DNA from: a bacterium
GTDB taxonomy: Bacteria; Bacillota; Clostridia; Oscillospirales; Oscillospiraceae
NCBI GenBank assembly: GCA_004560375.1
Contig: SFVC01000012.1
Location: forward strand, 1 to 64,000
Reading direction: 5' to 3'
Length of the DNA: 64,000 bases
Part shown: piece by piece, positions 51,284 through 59,204 of the stretch
Layout of the letters: each line of letters starts with the position of its first letter
Numbering within the stretch: position 1 is the first letter of the stretch
Notes under the pieces: generated by a model
The model's database searches: none
Seen by the model: the letters and a program-made list of their open reading frames with translations, nothing else
What the model was told of the DNA's origin: nothing
Made by a program: the position numbers and the translations under genes

Positions 51284-52432
51284 TTGATTACGTTAGAGGA
51301 GATCTACGCGGGGCTGGCGTCGGAGTTCCAGACCCGGACGGGCAAGACCGCCGGGGCCAGCAGCGAGCTGGCGGTGCGGTTCTACGCGGTGGCGGCCCAG
51401 ATTTATGCCCTGTACGCCCAGGGGGAGTGGACGCGGCGGCAGTGCTTCCCCCAGACCGCCCAGGGGGAGGATCTGGACAAGCACGCCCAGATCCGGGGCG
51501 TCACCCGCCGGCAGGCGGCCAAGGCCGGGGGCACGGTGCGCTTCTACGTGGACGAGGCCCAGGAGGCGGAGGTGGAGATACCGGTGGGAACGGTGTGCAT
51601 GACCGCCGGCGGCGTGCGGTTCGTCACCACCCAGGCGGCGGCGGTGGCGCCGGGGGCGCTGTACGCCCAGGCGCCCGTGGAGGCCGTGGAGGCCGGGGCG
51701 GCGGGCAACGTGGGGGCGGGCGCCGTTGTGTATATGTCCCTGCCGCCGGTGCGGATTGTGGCCTGCGCCAACCCGGAGCCCTTCACCAACGGGCTGGATC
51801 AGGAGGGGGACGACTCCCTGCGGGAGCGGGTGCTGGCCACCTACCGGCGGCTGGCCAACGGGGCCAACAACGCCTTCTACCGCCAGGCGGCCATGTCCTT
51901 CCCCGAGGTGGTAGCGGTGACGGTGCTGCCCAAGAACCGGGGGGTGGGGACGGTGGATATCGTCCCCGCCGCCCGGGGAGGGGTGCCCAGCCAGGCGCTG
52001 CTGACGGAGTTGCAGAGCTATTTCGACCAGGTGCGGGAGATCGCCGTGGACGTGGAGGTGAACGCCCCCACGGTGGAGACGGTGAACCTGTCGCTGAAGC
52101 TGTGGGCGGAGGAGGGCCGGAACTTTGACGACGTGTCGGAGGCGGTGGAGGACGCCCTTACCGCCTGGTTCAACGGGGAGCGGCTGGGCAAGCCCCTGCC
52201 CCGGGCCCAGCTCACCAGCCTGGTGTTCGCGGTGGACGGGGTGGAAAACTGCCAGATCCTCCAGCCGGGGTCGGATCTGGAGCTGAGCAACGTGACCCTG
52301 CCGGTGCTGGGGACGGTGACCATCGCCAACGGGGCGGCGGCGGAGACGGCCCCGGAGCCGGAGCTCCCCGCGGAGAGCGAAACGGAGCAGGAGGAGCCCC
52401 AGACCGGGCAGGGTGAAGAGGTGAGCGGATGA
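51284..52432 (+). CDS. Baseplate J-like protein
   Basis: A 382-residue protein of the gpJ/gp47/XkdT family: CFPQTAQGEDLDKHAQIRGVTRRQA, GTVRFYVDE, EIPVGTVCMTAGGVRFVTTQ, AAGNVGAGAVVYM, NPEPFTNGLDQEGDDSLRERVLATYRRLANGANN and VVAVTVLPKNRGVGTVDIVP. These are the signature regions of baseplate J. The last 45 residues are a Glu/Pro-rich tail. TTG start after GAGGGATGAG. Confidence 0.88.
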   Translation: MITLEEIYAGLASEFQTRTGKTAGASSELAVRFYAVAAQIYALYAQGEWTRRQCFPQTAQGEDLDKHAQIRGVTRRQAAKAGGTVRFYVDEAQEAEVEIPVGTVCMTAGGVRFVTTQAAAVAPGALYAQAPVEAVEAGAAGNVGAGAVVYMSLPPVRIVACANPEPFTNGLDQEGDDSLRERVLATYRRLANGANNAFYRQAAMSFPEVVAVTVLPKNRGVGTVDIVPAARGGVPSQALLTELQSYFDQVREIAVDVEVNAPTVETVNLSLKLWAEEGRNFDDVSEAVEDALTAWFNGERLGKPLPRAQLTSLVFAVDGVENCQILQPGSDLELSNVTLPVLGTVTIANGAAAETAPEPELPAESETEQEEPQTGQGEEVSG

Positions 52433-53016
52433 TCTACGAGGACTACCTGGCGGCGCTGCTGCGGCCCCTGGGCGTCTACGACCTGCGGGCGGGCACGGTG
52501 AACCGGGGGGAGCTGGGGGCCTACGGCAAGCGGCTGGATCACATGGAGCAGGAGCTGGAAGACACCGCCCGGGAGATGAACCTGGCCACCGCCCGGAGCT
52601 TCGGGCTGGAGCGGGTGGAGGAGCTGCTGCCCTACCGCCCGGTGTGCAACACCCCGGGCCAGCGGAGGGCGGCGCTGGCGGCGCTGCTGCGGATCGGCGG
52701 GGACAGCTTCACCCCCGCGGCCATCAATGATACCCTGCGGGGCTGCGGCCTCAACGCCCGGGCGGAAGAAGGGAATCAGCCGGGGTATGTGAAGGTATAC
52801 TTTCCCGATGTGGCGGGCATTCCCGAGGGATTCCAGGAGCTGCGAACCATCATTGAGGAGATTCTGCCCAGCCATGTGGACGTGACCTATGTGTTCTGGT
52901 ACAACACCTGGGCCATGGCGGCCCAGCGGCACCCCACCTGGGGACACGCCCAGGCTACGGGGCTGAGCTGGTACGGCGTCGCCACCGAGAACGACGGGGA
53001 TCTGGACTGGCCGTGA
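52429..53016 (+). CDS. Tail protein, YmfQ/gpI-like (DUF2313)
   Basis: A 195-residue protein: YLAALLRPLGVYDLRAGTVNRGELGAYGKRLD, LLPYRPVCNTPGQRRAALAALLRIGGDSFTP, NDTLRGCGL and LRTIIEEILPSHVDVTYVFWY, the DUF2313 family that lies next to baseplate J and completes the wedge or links to tail fibres. Here no fibre gene follows; a terminator comes 7 bp later. Confidence 0.78.
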   Translation: MIYEDYLAALLRPLGVYDLRAGTVNRGELGAYGKRLDHMEQELEDTAREMNLATARSFGLERVEELLPYRPVCNTPGQRRAALAALLRIGGDSFTPAAINDTLRGCGLNARAEEGNQPGYVKVYFPDVAGIPEGFQELRTIIEEILPSHVDVTYVFWYNTWAMAAQRHPTWGHAQATGLSWYGVATENDGDLDWP

Positions 53017-53022
53017 GGGAGA

Positions 53023-53063
53023 GGGGCTGGTGTGCGCGGACGGTGCACATCAGCCCCTTTTTT
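53023..53063 (+). terminator. Terminator closing the phage-like cluster
   Basis: GGGGCTGGTGTGC / GCACATCAGCCCC stem (one G-U pair) followed by six T. Confidence 0.9.
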
Positions 53064-53106
53064 ACGGACAGGCCCAAAAAATTTTTAGGAATCTTACAAA
53101 AAGGGG

Positions 53107-53135
53107 TTGACAAATTAGGGAGTCTATCGTACAAT
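53107..53135 (+). promoter_or_regulatory. Strong promoter of the structured RNA
   Basis: Consensus TTGACA (53107-53112), 17-nt spacer, TACAAT (53130-53135); predicted start near 53142. One of the best promoters in the window. Confidence 0.88.
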
Positions 53136-53141
53136 ACAGAC

Positions 53142-53443
53142 AGAAAGGAAAAGGTGAGTCCAATGTACTAACGTAGAACGCACCAACCTCTTTCTGCGAT
53201 TGGGGAACGCAAAGTGAGACGAAGTCTCAGCCGTTCCAAACACGCTTACGCAAGCGACGGAAGCCAGATTAAGTCTGAAGCCTACCATTGTTTGAGGAAA
53301 CGAGGAGAAGCAGTTTCAGGCGCAGCCCCAACGCAAACCATCCGGCAGGGCCGGAGGAAAGGAATGGTACAAGCCCTTGGACAACAAAACTCAGAAGTAG
53401 GCCCCCAGCCGCGGAATAGGACGGCTGGGGGCCTGGTGTTTTT
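53142..53443 (+). ncRNA. Unidentified structured noncoding RNA (about 300 nt)
   Basis: Bounded by a strong promoter and an intrinsic terminator. Foldable parts: a 5' domain (CAGAAA/TTTCTG with inner GGTG/CACC, 53140-53195); a central domain closed by TGCG-A-TTGGGG with CCCCAACGCA (about 53194-53334) holding TGAGAC/GTCTCA, CCGT/ACGG around CGCTT/AAGCG, and CAGA/TCTG hairpins; a hairpin ACCAT-CGGC/GCCG-ATGGT (53337-53368); and terminator AGGCCCCCAGCC/GGCTGGGGGCCT plus T run (53399-53443). No good coding frame. I do not recognise it as tmRNA, RNase P, SRP or a known riboswitch; 6S, raiA or a phage-associated RNA class remain possible. Confidence 0.72.
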
Positions 53444-53546
53444 GGAGGGCAGGCATCGATCCGCTGGGCGGTGCTTTTGATCAAGGGGAACATGGAATAG
53501 AACTGGTGCGGCTCCATAGAACTGGGCGGAGAAAGGGGAGGCTGGG

Positions 53547-53894
53547 ATGTTTCATGAAATCACGATTTATGAGGCGAAGATTGAGAAGCAGGAGGAAATA
53601 GAGGCTTTGATGAAGGAGGTTGCCGCGTTCTATCGCGCGCAGCCCGGAGTGGTGGAGGTAACATACATCAAGCGGACGCACCGGCAAGCGGATTTTAATG
53701 CGGTCAGGGAGGGAAAGCCGCCCATCCGCCTGACAAAATGGGTGGGGAAGGTTACCTATATGCTGCATTGGATACTGGAGGACGAGGAAGCCCATGCCCG
53801 GGCTTCGAGGCTTGGATTGGAACGTTTTTATAAACGATGGAACCGCTGCTTGATTACAATGCCCAAAATTTTGTTGGGGGAGGAGATCGGATAG
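53547..53894 (+). CDS. Small ABM/NIPSNAP-like protein of unknown function
   Basis: A 115-residue protein: MFHEITIYEAKIEKQEEIEALMKEVAAFYRAQPGVVEVTYIKR (shown in pieces: FHEITIYEAKIEKQEE, EIEALMKEV, PGVVEVTYIKR), then RLTKWVGKVTYMLHWILEDEEAHARA. The beta-alpha-beta-beta arrangement with a central acid-helix suggests a dimeric alpha-beta barrel (antibiotic biosynthesis monooxygenase/NIPSNAP superfamily). No catalytic residue can be proposed. GGGGAGG precedes the ATG. Its lower GC content differs from both flanks. Confidence 0.6.
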   Translation: MFHEITIYEAKIEKQEEIEALMKEVAAFYRAQPGVVEVTYIKRTHRQADFNAVREGKPPIRLTKWVGKVTYMLHWILEDEEAHARASRLGLERFYKRWNRCLITMPKILLGEEIG

Positions 53895-53977
53895 GGGAAT
53901 TTGGCGGGGCGACAATCCGCCGGAGGGTGCGTTCCCCTTCTTCACGAAAATTTAAAGGGCCGAACAGGCAAAAAGGC

Positions 53978-54006
53978 TTGCAAATTGGGAAATAGTTTAG
54001 TATCAT
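53978..54006 (+). promoter_or_regulatory. mreB promoter
   Basis: TTGCAA (53978-53983), 17-nt spacer, TATCAT (54001-54006). A TATCA/TGATA dyad spans 54001-54017. Confidence 0.68.
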
Positions 54007-54097
54007 AAGATGTGATACCCAGACGGGCACCTAACAACGATTCCAGGCGCTTTCGGGGCAGACATCCAGGCGCAGAACAGATACAGGAGTGAAAACT

Positions 54098-55120
54098 ATG
54101 TTTGCAAGAGATATCGGCATTGACCTGGGCACCGCCAGCGTGCTGGTCTATATCAAGGACAAGGGCATCGTCCTGCGGGAGCCGTCGGTGGTGGCGTTGG
54201 ACAAGAACACCGGCAAGCTGCTGAAGGTGGGCACCGAGGCCCAGCAGATGCTGGGCAAGACCCCGGGCAACATCGTGGCCATCCGCCCCCTGCGGGAGGG
54301 CGTGATCTCCGACTACGACATGACCGAGCGGATGCTCCGGGAGTTTATCCGCAAGGTGTCCCCCGTCCACCTGTTCAAGCCCCGGGTGGTGATCTGCGTG
54401 CCCTCCGGCATCACCGAGGTGGAGGAGCGCGCCGTCATCGACGCGGGCATCCAGGCCGGCGCCCGGCGGGTGTACCTCATTGAGGAACCCCTGGCCGCCG
54501 CCATCGGCGCAGGGGTGGACATCACCCAGCCCGACGGCCACATGGTGGTGGACATCGGCGGCGGTACCGCCGACATCGCGGTGATCTCCCTGTCCGGGAT
54601 TGTGGAGTCCGCCTCCATCAAGGTGGCGGGCGACGCCTTCAGCGAGGCGGTGGTGAAGTATATCCGCAAGCGGCACAACGTGCTCATCGGCGACCGCACG
54701 GCGGAGGAGCTGAAGATGACCATCGGCTGCGTGTTCCCCCGGCCGGAGGAGATCTCCATGGAGGTCAAGGGCCGCTGTCTCATGACCGGCCTGCCCCGGG
54801 TGTTCTCCGTCACCTCCAGCGAGATGATCGAGGCCTTCGAGGAGCCCTGCTCCCGGATTTTGGAGGCCGTCCACGGGGTGCTGGAGCGCACCCCCCCCGA
54901 GTTGGTGGCCGATATCTCCAGCAACGGCATCATCATGACCGGCGGCGGCTCGCTGGTGTGGGGCTTCGACAAGCTCATCGAGTCCCACACGGGCATCGAG
55001 ACCTTTGTGGCGGACGACGCCATCTCCTGCGTGGCCAACGGCACCGGGCGCAGCCTGGAGTGGGTGAACGAGATGCAGGACGGAACCATGAACATCTCCC
55101 GCAGCAGGCAGATGCTTTAA
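54098..55120 (+). CDS. mreB: Rod-shape determining protein MreB/Mbl
   Basis: Bacterial actin of 340 residues directing lateral wall synthesis. ATP site motifs: DIGIDLGTASVLVY (phosphate 1), RPLREGVISDYDMTE, LIEEPLAAAIGAGVDI, VVDIGGGTADIAVIS (phosphate 2) and IIMTGGGSLVWGF (adenosine). ATG 54098 has AGGAG 8 nt upstream; a GTG nine bases earlier abuts that site. No mreC/mreD follows, so it is a stand-alone paralogue (Mbl-like) rather than the mreBCD locus. Confidence 0.95.
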   Translation: MFARDIGIDLGTASVLVYIKDKGIVLREPSVVALDKNTGKLLKVGTEAQQMLGKTPGNIVAIRPLREGVISDYDMTERMLREFIRKVSPVHLFKPRVVICVPSGITEVEERAVIDAGIQAGARRVYLIEEPLAAAIGAGVDITQPDGHMVVDIGGGTADIAVISLSGIVESASIKVAGDAFSEAVVKYIRKRHNVLIGDRTAEELKMTIGCVFPRPEEISMEVKGRCLMTGLPRVFSVTSSEMIEAFEEPCSRILEAVHGVLERTPPELVADISSNGIIMTGGGSLVWGFDKLIESHTGIETFVADDAISCVANGTGRSLEWVNEMQDGTMNISRSRQML

Positions 55121-55134
55121 GAATCCAAACAACG

Positions 55135-55165
55135 GGAGGGGGCTTCTTCCGAAGCCCCCTCCTTT
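55135..55165 (+). terminator. mreB terminator
   Basis: Perfect 12-bp stem GGAGGGGGCTTC/GAAGCCCCCTCC with TTCC loop and T tail. Confidence 0.85.
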
Positions 55166-55190
55166 CGCGCCTTTTCGCGTGGCCGGGGCC

Positions 55191-55220
55191 TTGACTGCTC
55201 CGGCCCTTTTGCGGTATACT
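55191..55220 (+). promoter_or_regulatory. parE-like gene promoter
   Basis: TTGACT (55191-55196), 18-nt spacer, TATACT (55215-55220). Confidence 0.68.
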
Positions 55221-55313
55221 ATAAAATTAGGGATTGGATGCGCCCCCTGCAAATTTTTACCATTTGGCTTCCCCGGGGGCGCGGACACACTATGGGTTTA
55301 GGCAGGTGCAGAC

Positions 55314-57302
55314 ATGGCGAAGTCCACATCGAAACAGCAGTACGGTAACGACTCCATCTCCGCCCTCAAGGGGGCCGACCGGGTGCGGAAGCGCCCCGGC
55401 GTCATCTTCGGCTCCGACGGGCTGGAGGGCTGTGAGCACGCCGTCTTTGAAATTTTGTCCAACGCCATCGACGAGGCCCGGGAGGGCCACGGCGATCTCA
55501 TCACCGTCACCCGGTACGAGGACAAGTCCATCGAGGTGGAGGACTTCGGCCGGGGCTGCCCGGTGGACTGGAACGAGGCGGAGGGCTGCTACAACTGGGA
55601 GCTGGTGTTCTGCGAGCTGTACGCCGGCGGCAAGTACCAGGAGGGGGGCGGGGACAACTACGAGTACTCCCTGGGCCTCAACGGCCTGGGGGCCTGCGCC
55701 ACCCAGTACACCAGCGAGTACTTCGACGCGGTGATCTACCGGGACGGCTTCAAGTACACCCTCCACTTCGAGAAGGGCGAGATCGCGGGCGAGATGAAGA
55801 AGGAACCCGCCGACCGGAAAAAGACCGGCTCCCGCTTCCACTGGAAGCCCGACCTGGAGGTGTTCACCGATATCGATATCCCGGTGGACTACTACCTGGA
55901 CATGATCAAGCGCCAGGCGGTGGTGAACGCCGGGGTCACCTTCCGCTTCCGGAACCAGGAGGGCGGGAAGTTCGACACCACCGACTTCCGCTATGAGAAC
56001 GGGATCAGCGACTATGTCCAGGAGCTGGCGGGGGAGGACTCCCTCACCACCCCGGTGTTCTGGCAGGGGGAGCGGAAGGGCCGGGATCGGGAGGACAAGC
56101 CGGAGTACAAGGTGAAGCTGTCCGTGTCCTTCTGCTTCTCCAACCGGGTGCAGGTCATCGAGCACTACCACAACTCCTCCTGGCTGGAGCATGGCGGCGC
56201 GCCGGAGAAGGCCATGCGCTCCGCCTTCGTGTCCGCCATCGACGGCTGGCTGAAGCAGAACAACAAGTACCAGAAGGGGGAGGCCAAGCTCACCTTCAAC
56301 GACATCCAGGACGCCCTGGTGCTGGTGAGCAGCAACTTCTCCACCCAGACCAGCTACGAGAACCAGACCAAGAAGTCCATCACCAACAAGTTCGTCCAGG
56401 AGGCCATGACCGACTTCCTCCGCGCCCAGCTGGAGGTGTACTTCATCGAGAACCCCCTGGACGCGGAGAAGATCGCCGGCCAGGTGCTGGTGAACAAGCG
56501 ATCCCGGGAGACGGCGGAAAAGACCCGCCTGGGCATCAAGAAGAAGCTGTCCGGCTCGGTGGACATATCCAACCGCGTGGCCAAGTTCGTGGACTGCAGA
56601 ACCCGCGACGTGGAGCGCCGGGAGCTGTACATCGTGGAGGGCGACTCCGCTCTGGGCAGCGTGAAGCTGGCCCGGGACAGCGAGTTCCAGGCCATCATGC
56701 CCATCCGGGGCAAGATCCTGAACTGCCTCAAGGCGGACTATGCCCGCATATTCAAAAGCGAGATCATCACCGACCTGCTGAAGGTGATGGGCTGCGGCGT
56801 GGAGGTGAAGGATAAGCACGTCAAGGATCTCAACGCCTTTGATCTGGATAACCTGCGGTGGAACAAGATCGTGATCTGCACCGATGGCGATGAGGACGGC
56901 TTCCAGATCCGCACCCTGCTGCTGGCTATGCTGTACCGGCTCACCCCCACCCTGATCCAGGAGGGCTACGTGTATATCGCCGAGTCCCCCCTGTACGAGA
57001 TCACCTGCAAGGAGAAGACCTGGTTCGCCTACTCCGACCGGGAGCGCAACGAGATCGCCGCCTCCCTGGAGGGGAAGAAGTTCGACGTGCAGCGCTCCAA
57101 GGGCCTGGGCGAGAACGAGCCGGACATGATGTGGCTGACCACCATGAGCCCGGACACCCGGCGGCTGATCAAGGTGATGCCCGAGGACGTGGAGCGCACC
57201 GCCCAGGTGTTTGAGATGTTCCTGGGCAACGACCTCCAGGGCCGGAAGGATCACATCGCGGACGCGGGCTATAAGTACCTGGAGCTGGCGGATATCTCCT
57301 GA
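55314..57302 (+). CDS. parE: Divergent type IIA topoisomerase subunit B (ParE/GyrB-like)
   Basis: ATPase subunit of a gyrase/topoisomerase IV, 662 residues. GHKL ATPase: AVFEILSNAIDEAREG, EVEDFGRGCPV, SLGLNGLGACATQYTSEY. TOPRIM: IVEGDSALGSVKLARD, IMPIRGKILN, ICTDGDEDGFQIRTLLLAML, and the C-terminal QRSKGLGENEPDMMWLTTM. All key features are there but many usually invariant residues differ (EGDSAGGSA, DGRGIPV and HGVGASVVNAL in normal subunits), marking an unusual lineage rather than canonical GyrB. Its partner subunit A lies 5 kb downstream. Confidence 0.88.
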   Translation: MAKSTSKQQYGNDSISALKGADRVRKRPGVIFGSDGLEGCEHAVFEILSNAIDEAREGHGDLITVTRYEDKSIEVEDFGRGCPVDWNEAEGCYNWELVFCELYAGGKYQEGGGDNYEYSLGLNGLGACATQYTSEYFDAVIYRDGFKYTLHFEKGEIAGEMKKEPADRKKTGSRFHWKPDLEVFTDIDIPVDYYLDMIKRQAVVNAGVTFRFRNQEGGKFDTTDFRYENGISDYVQELAGEDSLTTPVFWQGERKGRDREDKPEYKVKLSVSFCFSNRVQVIEHYHNSSWLEHGGAPEKAMRSAFVSAIDGWLKQNNKYQKGEAKLTFNDIQDALVLVSSNFSTQTSYENQTKKSITNKFVQEAMTDFLRAQLEVYFIENPLDAEKIAGQVLVNKRSRETAEKTRLGIKKKLSGSVDISNRVAKFVDCRTRDVERRELYIVEGDSALGSVKLARDSEFQAIMPIRGKILNCLKADYARIFKSEIITDLLKVMGCGVEVKDKHVKDLNAFDLDNLRWNKIVICTDGDEDGFQIRTLLLAMLYRLTPTLIQEGYVYIAESPLYEITCKEKTWFAYSDRERNEIAASLEGKKFDVQRSKGLGENEPDMMWLTTMSPDTRRLIKVMPEDVERTAQVFEMFLGNDLQGRKDHIADAGYKYLELADIS

Positions 57303-57373
57303 TCTGTTTTTCAACGCCGCGGGGCGCGGCGCTTAATGGTAAGACACACAAGGCACGAAAAGGAGGAACCAAG

Positions 57374-59110
57374 ATGAAAAAACTGACCGCAGTTCTGCTG
57401 TCCCTGGTACTGGCGCTGTCGCTGGCGGCAACCGCCTTTGCGGCTCCCGCCCCGGACGCCGCCCCGGAGGACATCATCCCCATCAGCGGTATCCTGGACG
57501 ATGCCCTGTGGGCGGGGGAGCGGGCGTACTTGGACGCCCACCCCGGTCTGGAGGAGCGGCTCCGGGGCAGCGCCTACGATTACTTTGCCCAGGAGTACCC
57601 CTACTATGACTCCCCCGAGGAGTACATGGAGTACTGGGAGATGACCGAGGAGGAGTTCCTGGACGAGATGGTGCTGGAGCAGACGTGGGATCTGATCAAG
57701 GCGGAAGGGCAGCAGAACCAGATGGACGCCCTGAAGGAGGCCTTGGGCGGCGTGCCCGGCCAGATCGGCGTGATGCTCAACGGCGAATACGTCCAGTTCC
57801 CCGACGCCGCCCCCGAGGTGACGGGGGGCCGCACCATGGTGCCCGTCCGCCCCATCGTGGAGGCCCTGGGCGGCCAGGCCGGGATGGAGGACGGCAAGGT
57901 GATCTGTGAGGCGGACGGGGTTCGCCTGACCTTCACCCCGGGCGTCAGCGAGGTACTCACCGAGTACACCGGCGGCGAGCTGCCCGGCGACGGGCAGATG
58001 TTCCCCATGGACTGCGCGCCTTACATCAAAGGGGGCCGCACCTATGTGCCCGTGCGCTTCCTGGGCGAGATCCTGGGCTATGAGGTGGGCTGGGACGGGG
58101 CGTACCAGACCGCCCAGCTGGTGAACCGGGAGGCCGTGGCCGCCAAGTATGACGAAAAGTTCACCATCATGAACCGGGCGCAGGCCAACCAGACCTTTAC
58201 CCTGGAGGAGGGGAAGAACTACCGCGCCGACCTCAGCGGCGGCGTGACGGTCACCGCCTTTGACACCCTCCACGGCGACAAGACCTACAAGGCGGATCTC
58301 ACCGGCAAGGCGCTGATCAACACCCAGGCCGCCAACGGCGCCTACTCCGTCAAGCTGTCCGACAGCACCGTGGAGGGGCTGCTGGAGCTGATTGAGGCGG
58401 GGAACTACACGGCCCTCACCGAGGAGGAGAAGGCCGCCCTGCGAAGCACCATCCACGGCCTGGAGGAGCTGGAGTTTATCGTGAACCGGAACGGGCTGAT
58501 GTGGGTTCGCGCCCCCCTGCTGGACGAGCTGATGGAGGAGGACAACGTGTGGTACGGCCTGGATCTGGGCGCGGAGCTGGCCCAGGCCATGTTCGGAGAG
58601 ACGGAGGCGGCCACCATGGGCACTGTCCTGGCCGCCCTGATCGACGTGGATTCCGTGGAGAGCTTCCCCACCGCGGTGTCCCCGATGGCCCAGCTGCTGT
58701 ATGAGCTGTACGGCGACGACCAGTTCACCACCGCGGGCGGCGTGTCCACCCGCACCATCGGCCTGGAGGAGTTGGCGGCCCTGTACGAGGGCATGGGGAT
58801 CTACACGGGGGACGTGAGCGACGATTTTACGGAATTTGAACTCACCGTGAAGGTGGATCAGAGCGGCAGGGTTACCATGGCCCTGTGCATGGAGACCCCG
58901 CGGCAGTACGACGCCCCCGCCATGCGGATCACCATGGATACCACCCAGAGCGGCCGGAATGTCCGGCTGACCATGGACTGCCATGTGTCCAACGTGGCCA
59001 AGGTGAACCTGACCCTGAATCAGACCTGGAACACCACCACCGAGGTTCCCGAGGATCAGCCCCCCGAGGGCTCCACCGTAGTGGACGCCGGGACGACGCT
59101 GAATCCCTGA
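57374..59110 (+). CDS. Secreted stalk-domain protein (copper amine oxidase N-terminal-like), copy 1
   Basis: Exported protein of 578 residues with signal peptide 1-24 (KKLTAVLLSLVLALSLAATA). Two stalk-domain segments, GQIGVMLNGEYVQFPDAAPEVTGGRTMVPVRPIVEALGG and PYIKGGRTYVPVRFLGEILGYEVGWDG (quoted in parts: VMLNGEYVQFPDAAPEV, GGRTMVPVRPIVEALGG, GRTYVPVRFLGEILGYEVGW), match the PF07833 family of Firmicute surface proteins. The N-terminal 100 residues hold an extra acidic helical segment absent from copy 2. The rest is a conserved beta-rich region of unknown role ending EDQPPEGSTVVDAG. Strong AAGGAGGAA site. Confidence 0.82.
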   Translation: MKKLTAVLLSLVLALSLAATAFAAPAPDAAPEDIIPISGILDDALWAGERAYLDAHPGLEERLRGSAYDYFAQEYPYYDSPEEYMEYWEMTEEEFLDEMVLEQTWDLIKAEGQQNQMDALKEALGGVPGQIGVMLNGEYVQFPDAAPEVTGGRTMVPVRPIVEALGGQAGMEDGKVICEADGVRLTFTPGVSEVLTEYTGGELPGDGQMFPMDCAPYIKGGRTYVPVRFLGEILGYEVGWDGAYQTAQLVNREAVAAKYDEKFTIMNRAQANQTFTLEEGKNYRADLSGGVTVTAFDTLHGDKTYKADLTGKALINTQAANGAYSVKLSDSTVEGLLELIEAGNYTALTEEEKAALRSTIHGLEELEFIVNRNGLMWVRAPLLDELMEEDNVWYGLDLGAELAQAMFGETEAATMGTVLAALIDVDSVESFPTAVSPMAQLLYELYGDDQFTTAGGVSTRTIGLEELAALYEGMGIYTGDVSDDFTEFELTVKVDQSGRVTMALCMETPRQYDAPAMRITMDTTQSGRNVRLTMDCHVSNVAKVNLTLNQTWNTTTEVPEDQPPEGSTVVDAGTTLNP

Positions 59111-59204
59111 GCGATCAAACGCAAGGTCTGTGCCGGCGCAGTTTTCCCACGCCGCGGGGCGGCGTAACGATAGAAACCCACAAGGCATAAAAGGAGGAAC
59201 CAAG

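Larger units (their letters stand above)
39977..53063 (+). mobile_element. PBSX-like contractile phage module, probably domesticated
   Basis: About 13 kb of tightly packed genes on one strand: small and large terminase, decoration protein, capsid, portal, protease, three connector/completion proteins, sheath, tube, frameshifted chaperone, an acidic 205-residue protein, LysM baseplate protein, XkdQ-, gpV-, gp25-, J- and YmfQ-like proteins, then a terminator. No integrase, repressor, replication, holin, endolysin, fibre or normal tape measure is encoded. Bounded by core genes rlmH and (beyond an RNA gene) mreB, with host-like base composition. Consistent with a domesticated defective phage or gene-transfer-agent-like particle; function is inference. 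Confidence 0.75.

Noticed and set aside
39977..53016. Tailocin or extracellular contractile injection system interpretation
   Set aside because: Terminase, capsid, portal and protease are present with intact motifs and no AAA+ ATPase or toxin cargo is encoded, so a DNA-packaging particle fits better.
53214..53480. 88-codon frame inside the structured RNA
   Set aside because: No Shine-Dalgarno, crosses the terminator hairpin, and the region folds as RNA.
55290..57314. 674-codon antisense frame opposite the parE-like gene
   Set aside because: Shadow of a strongly coding high-GC gene; no domain and no initiation signal.
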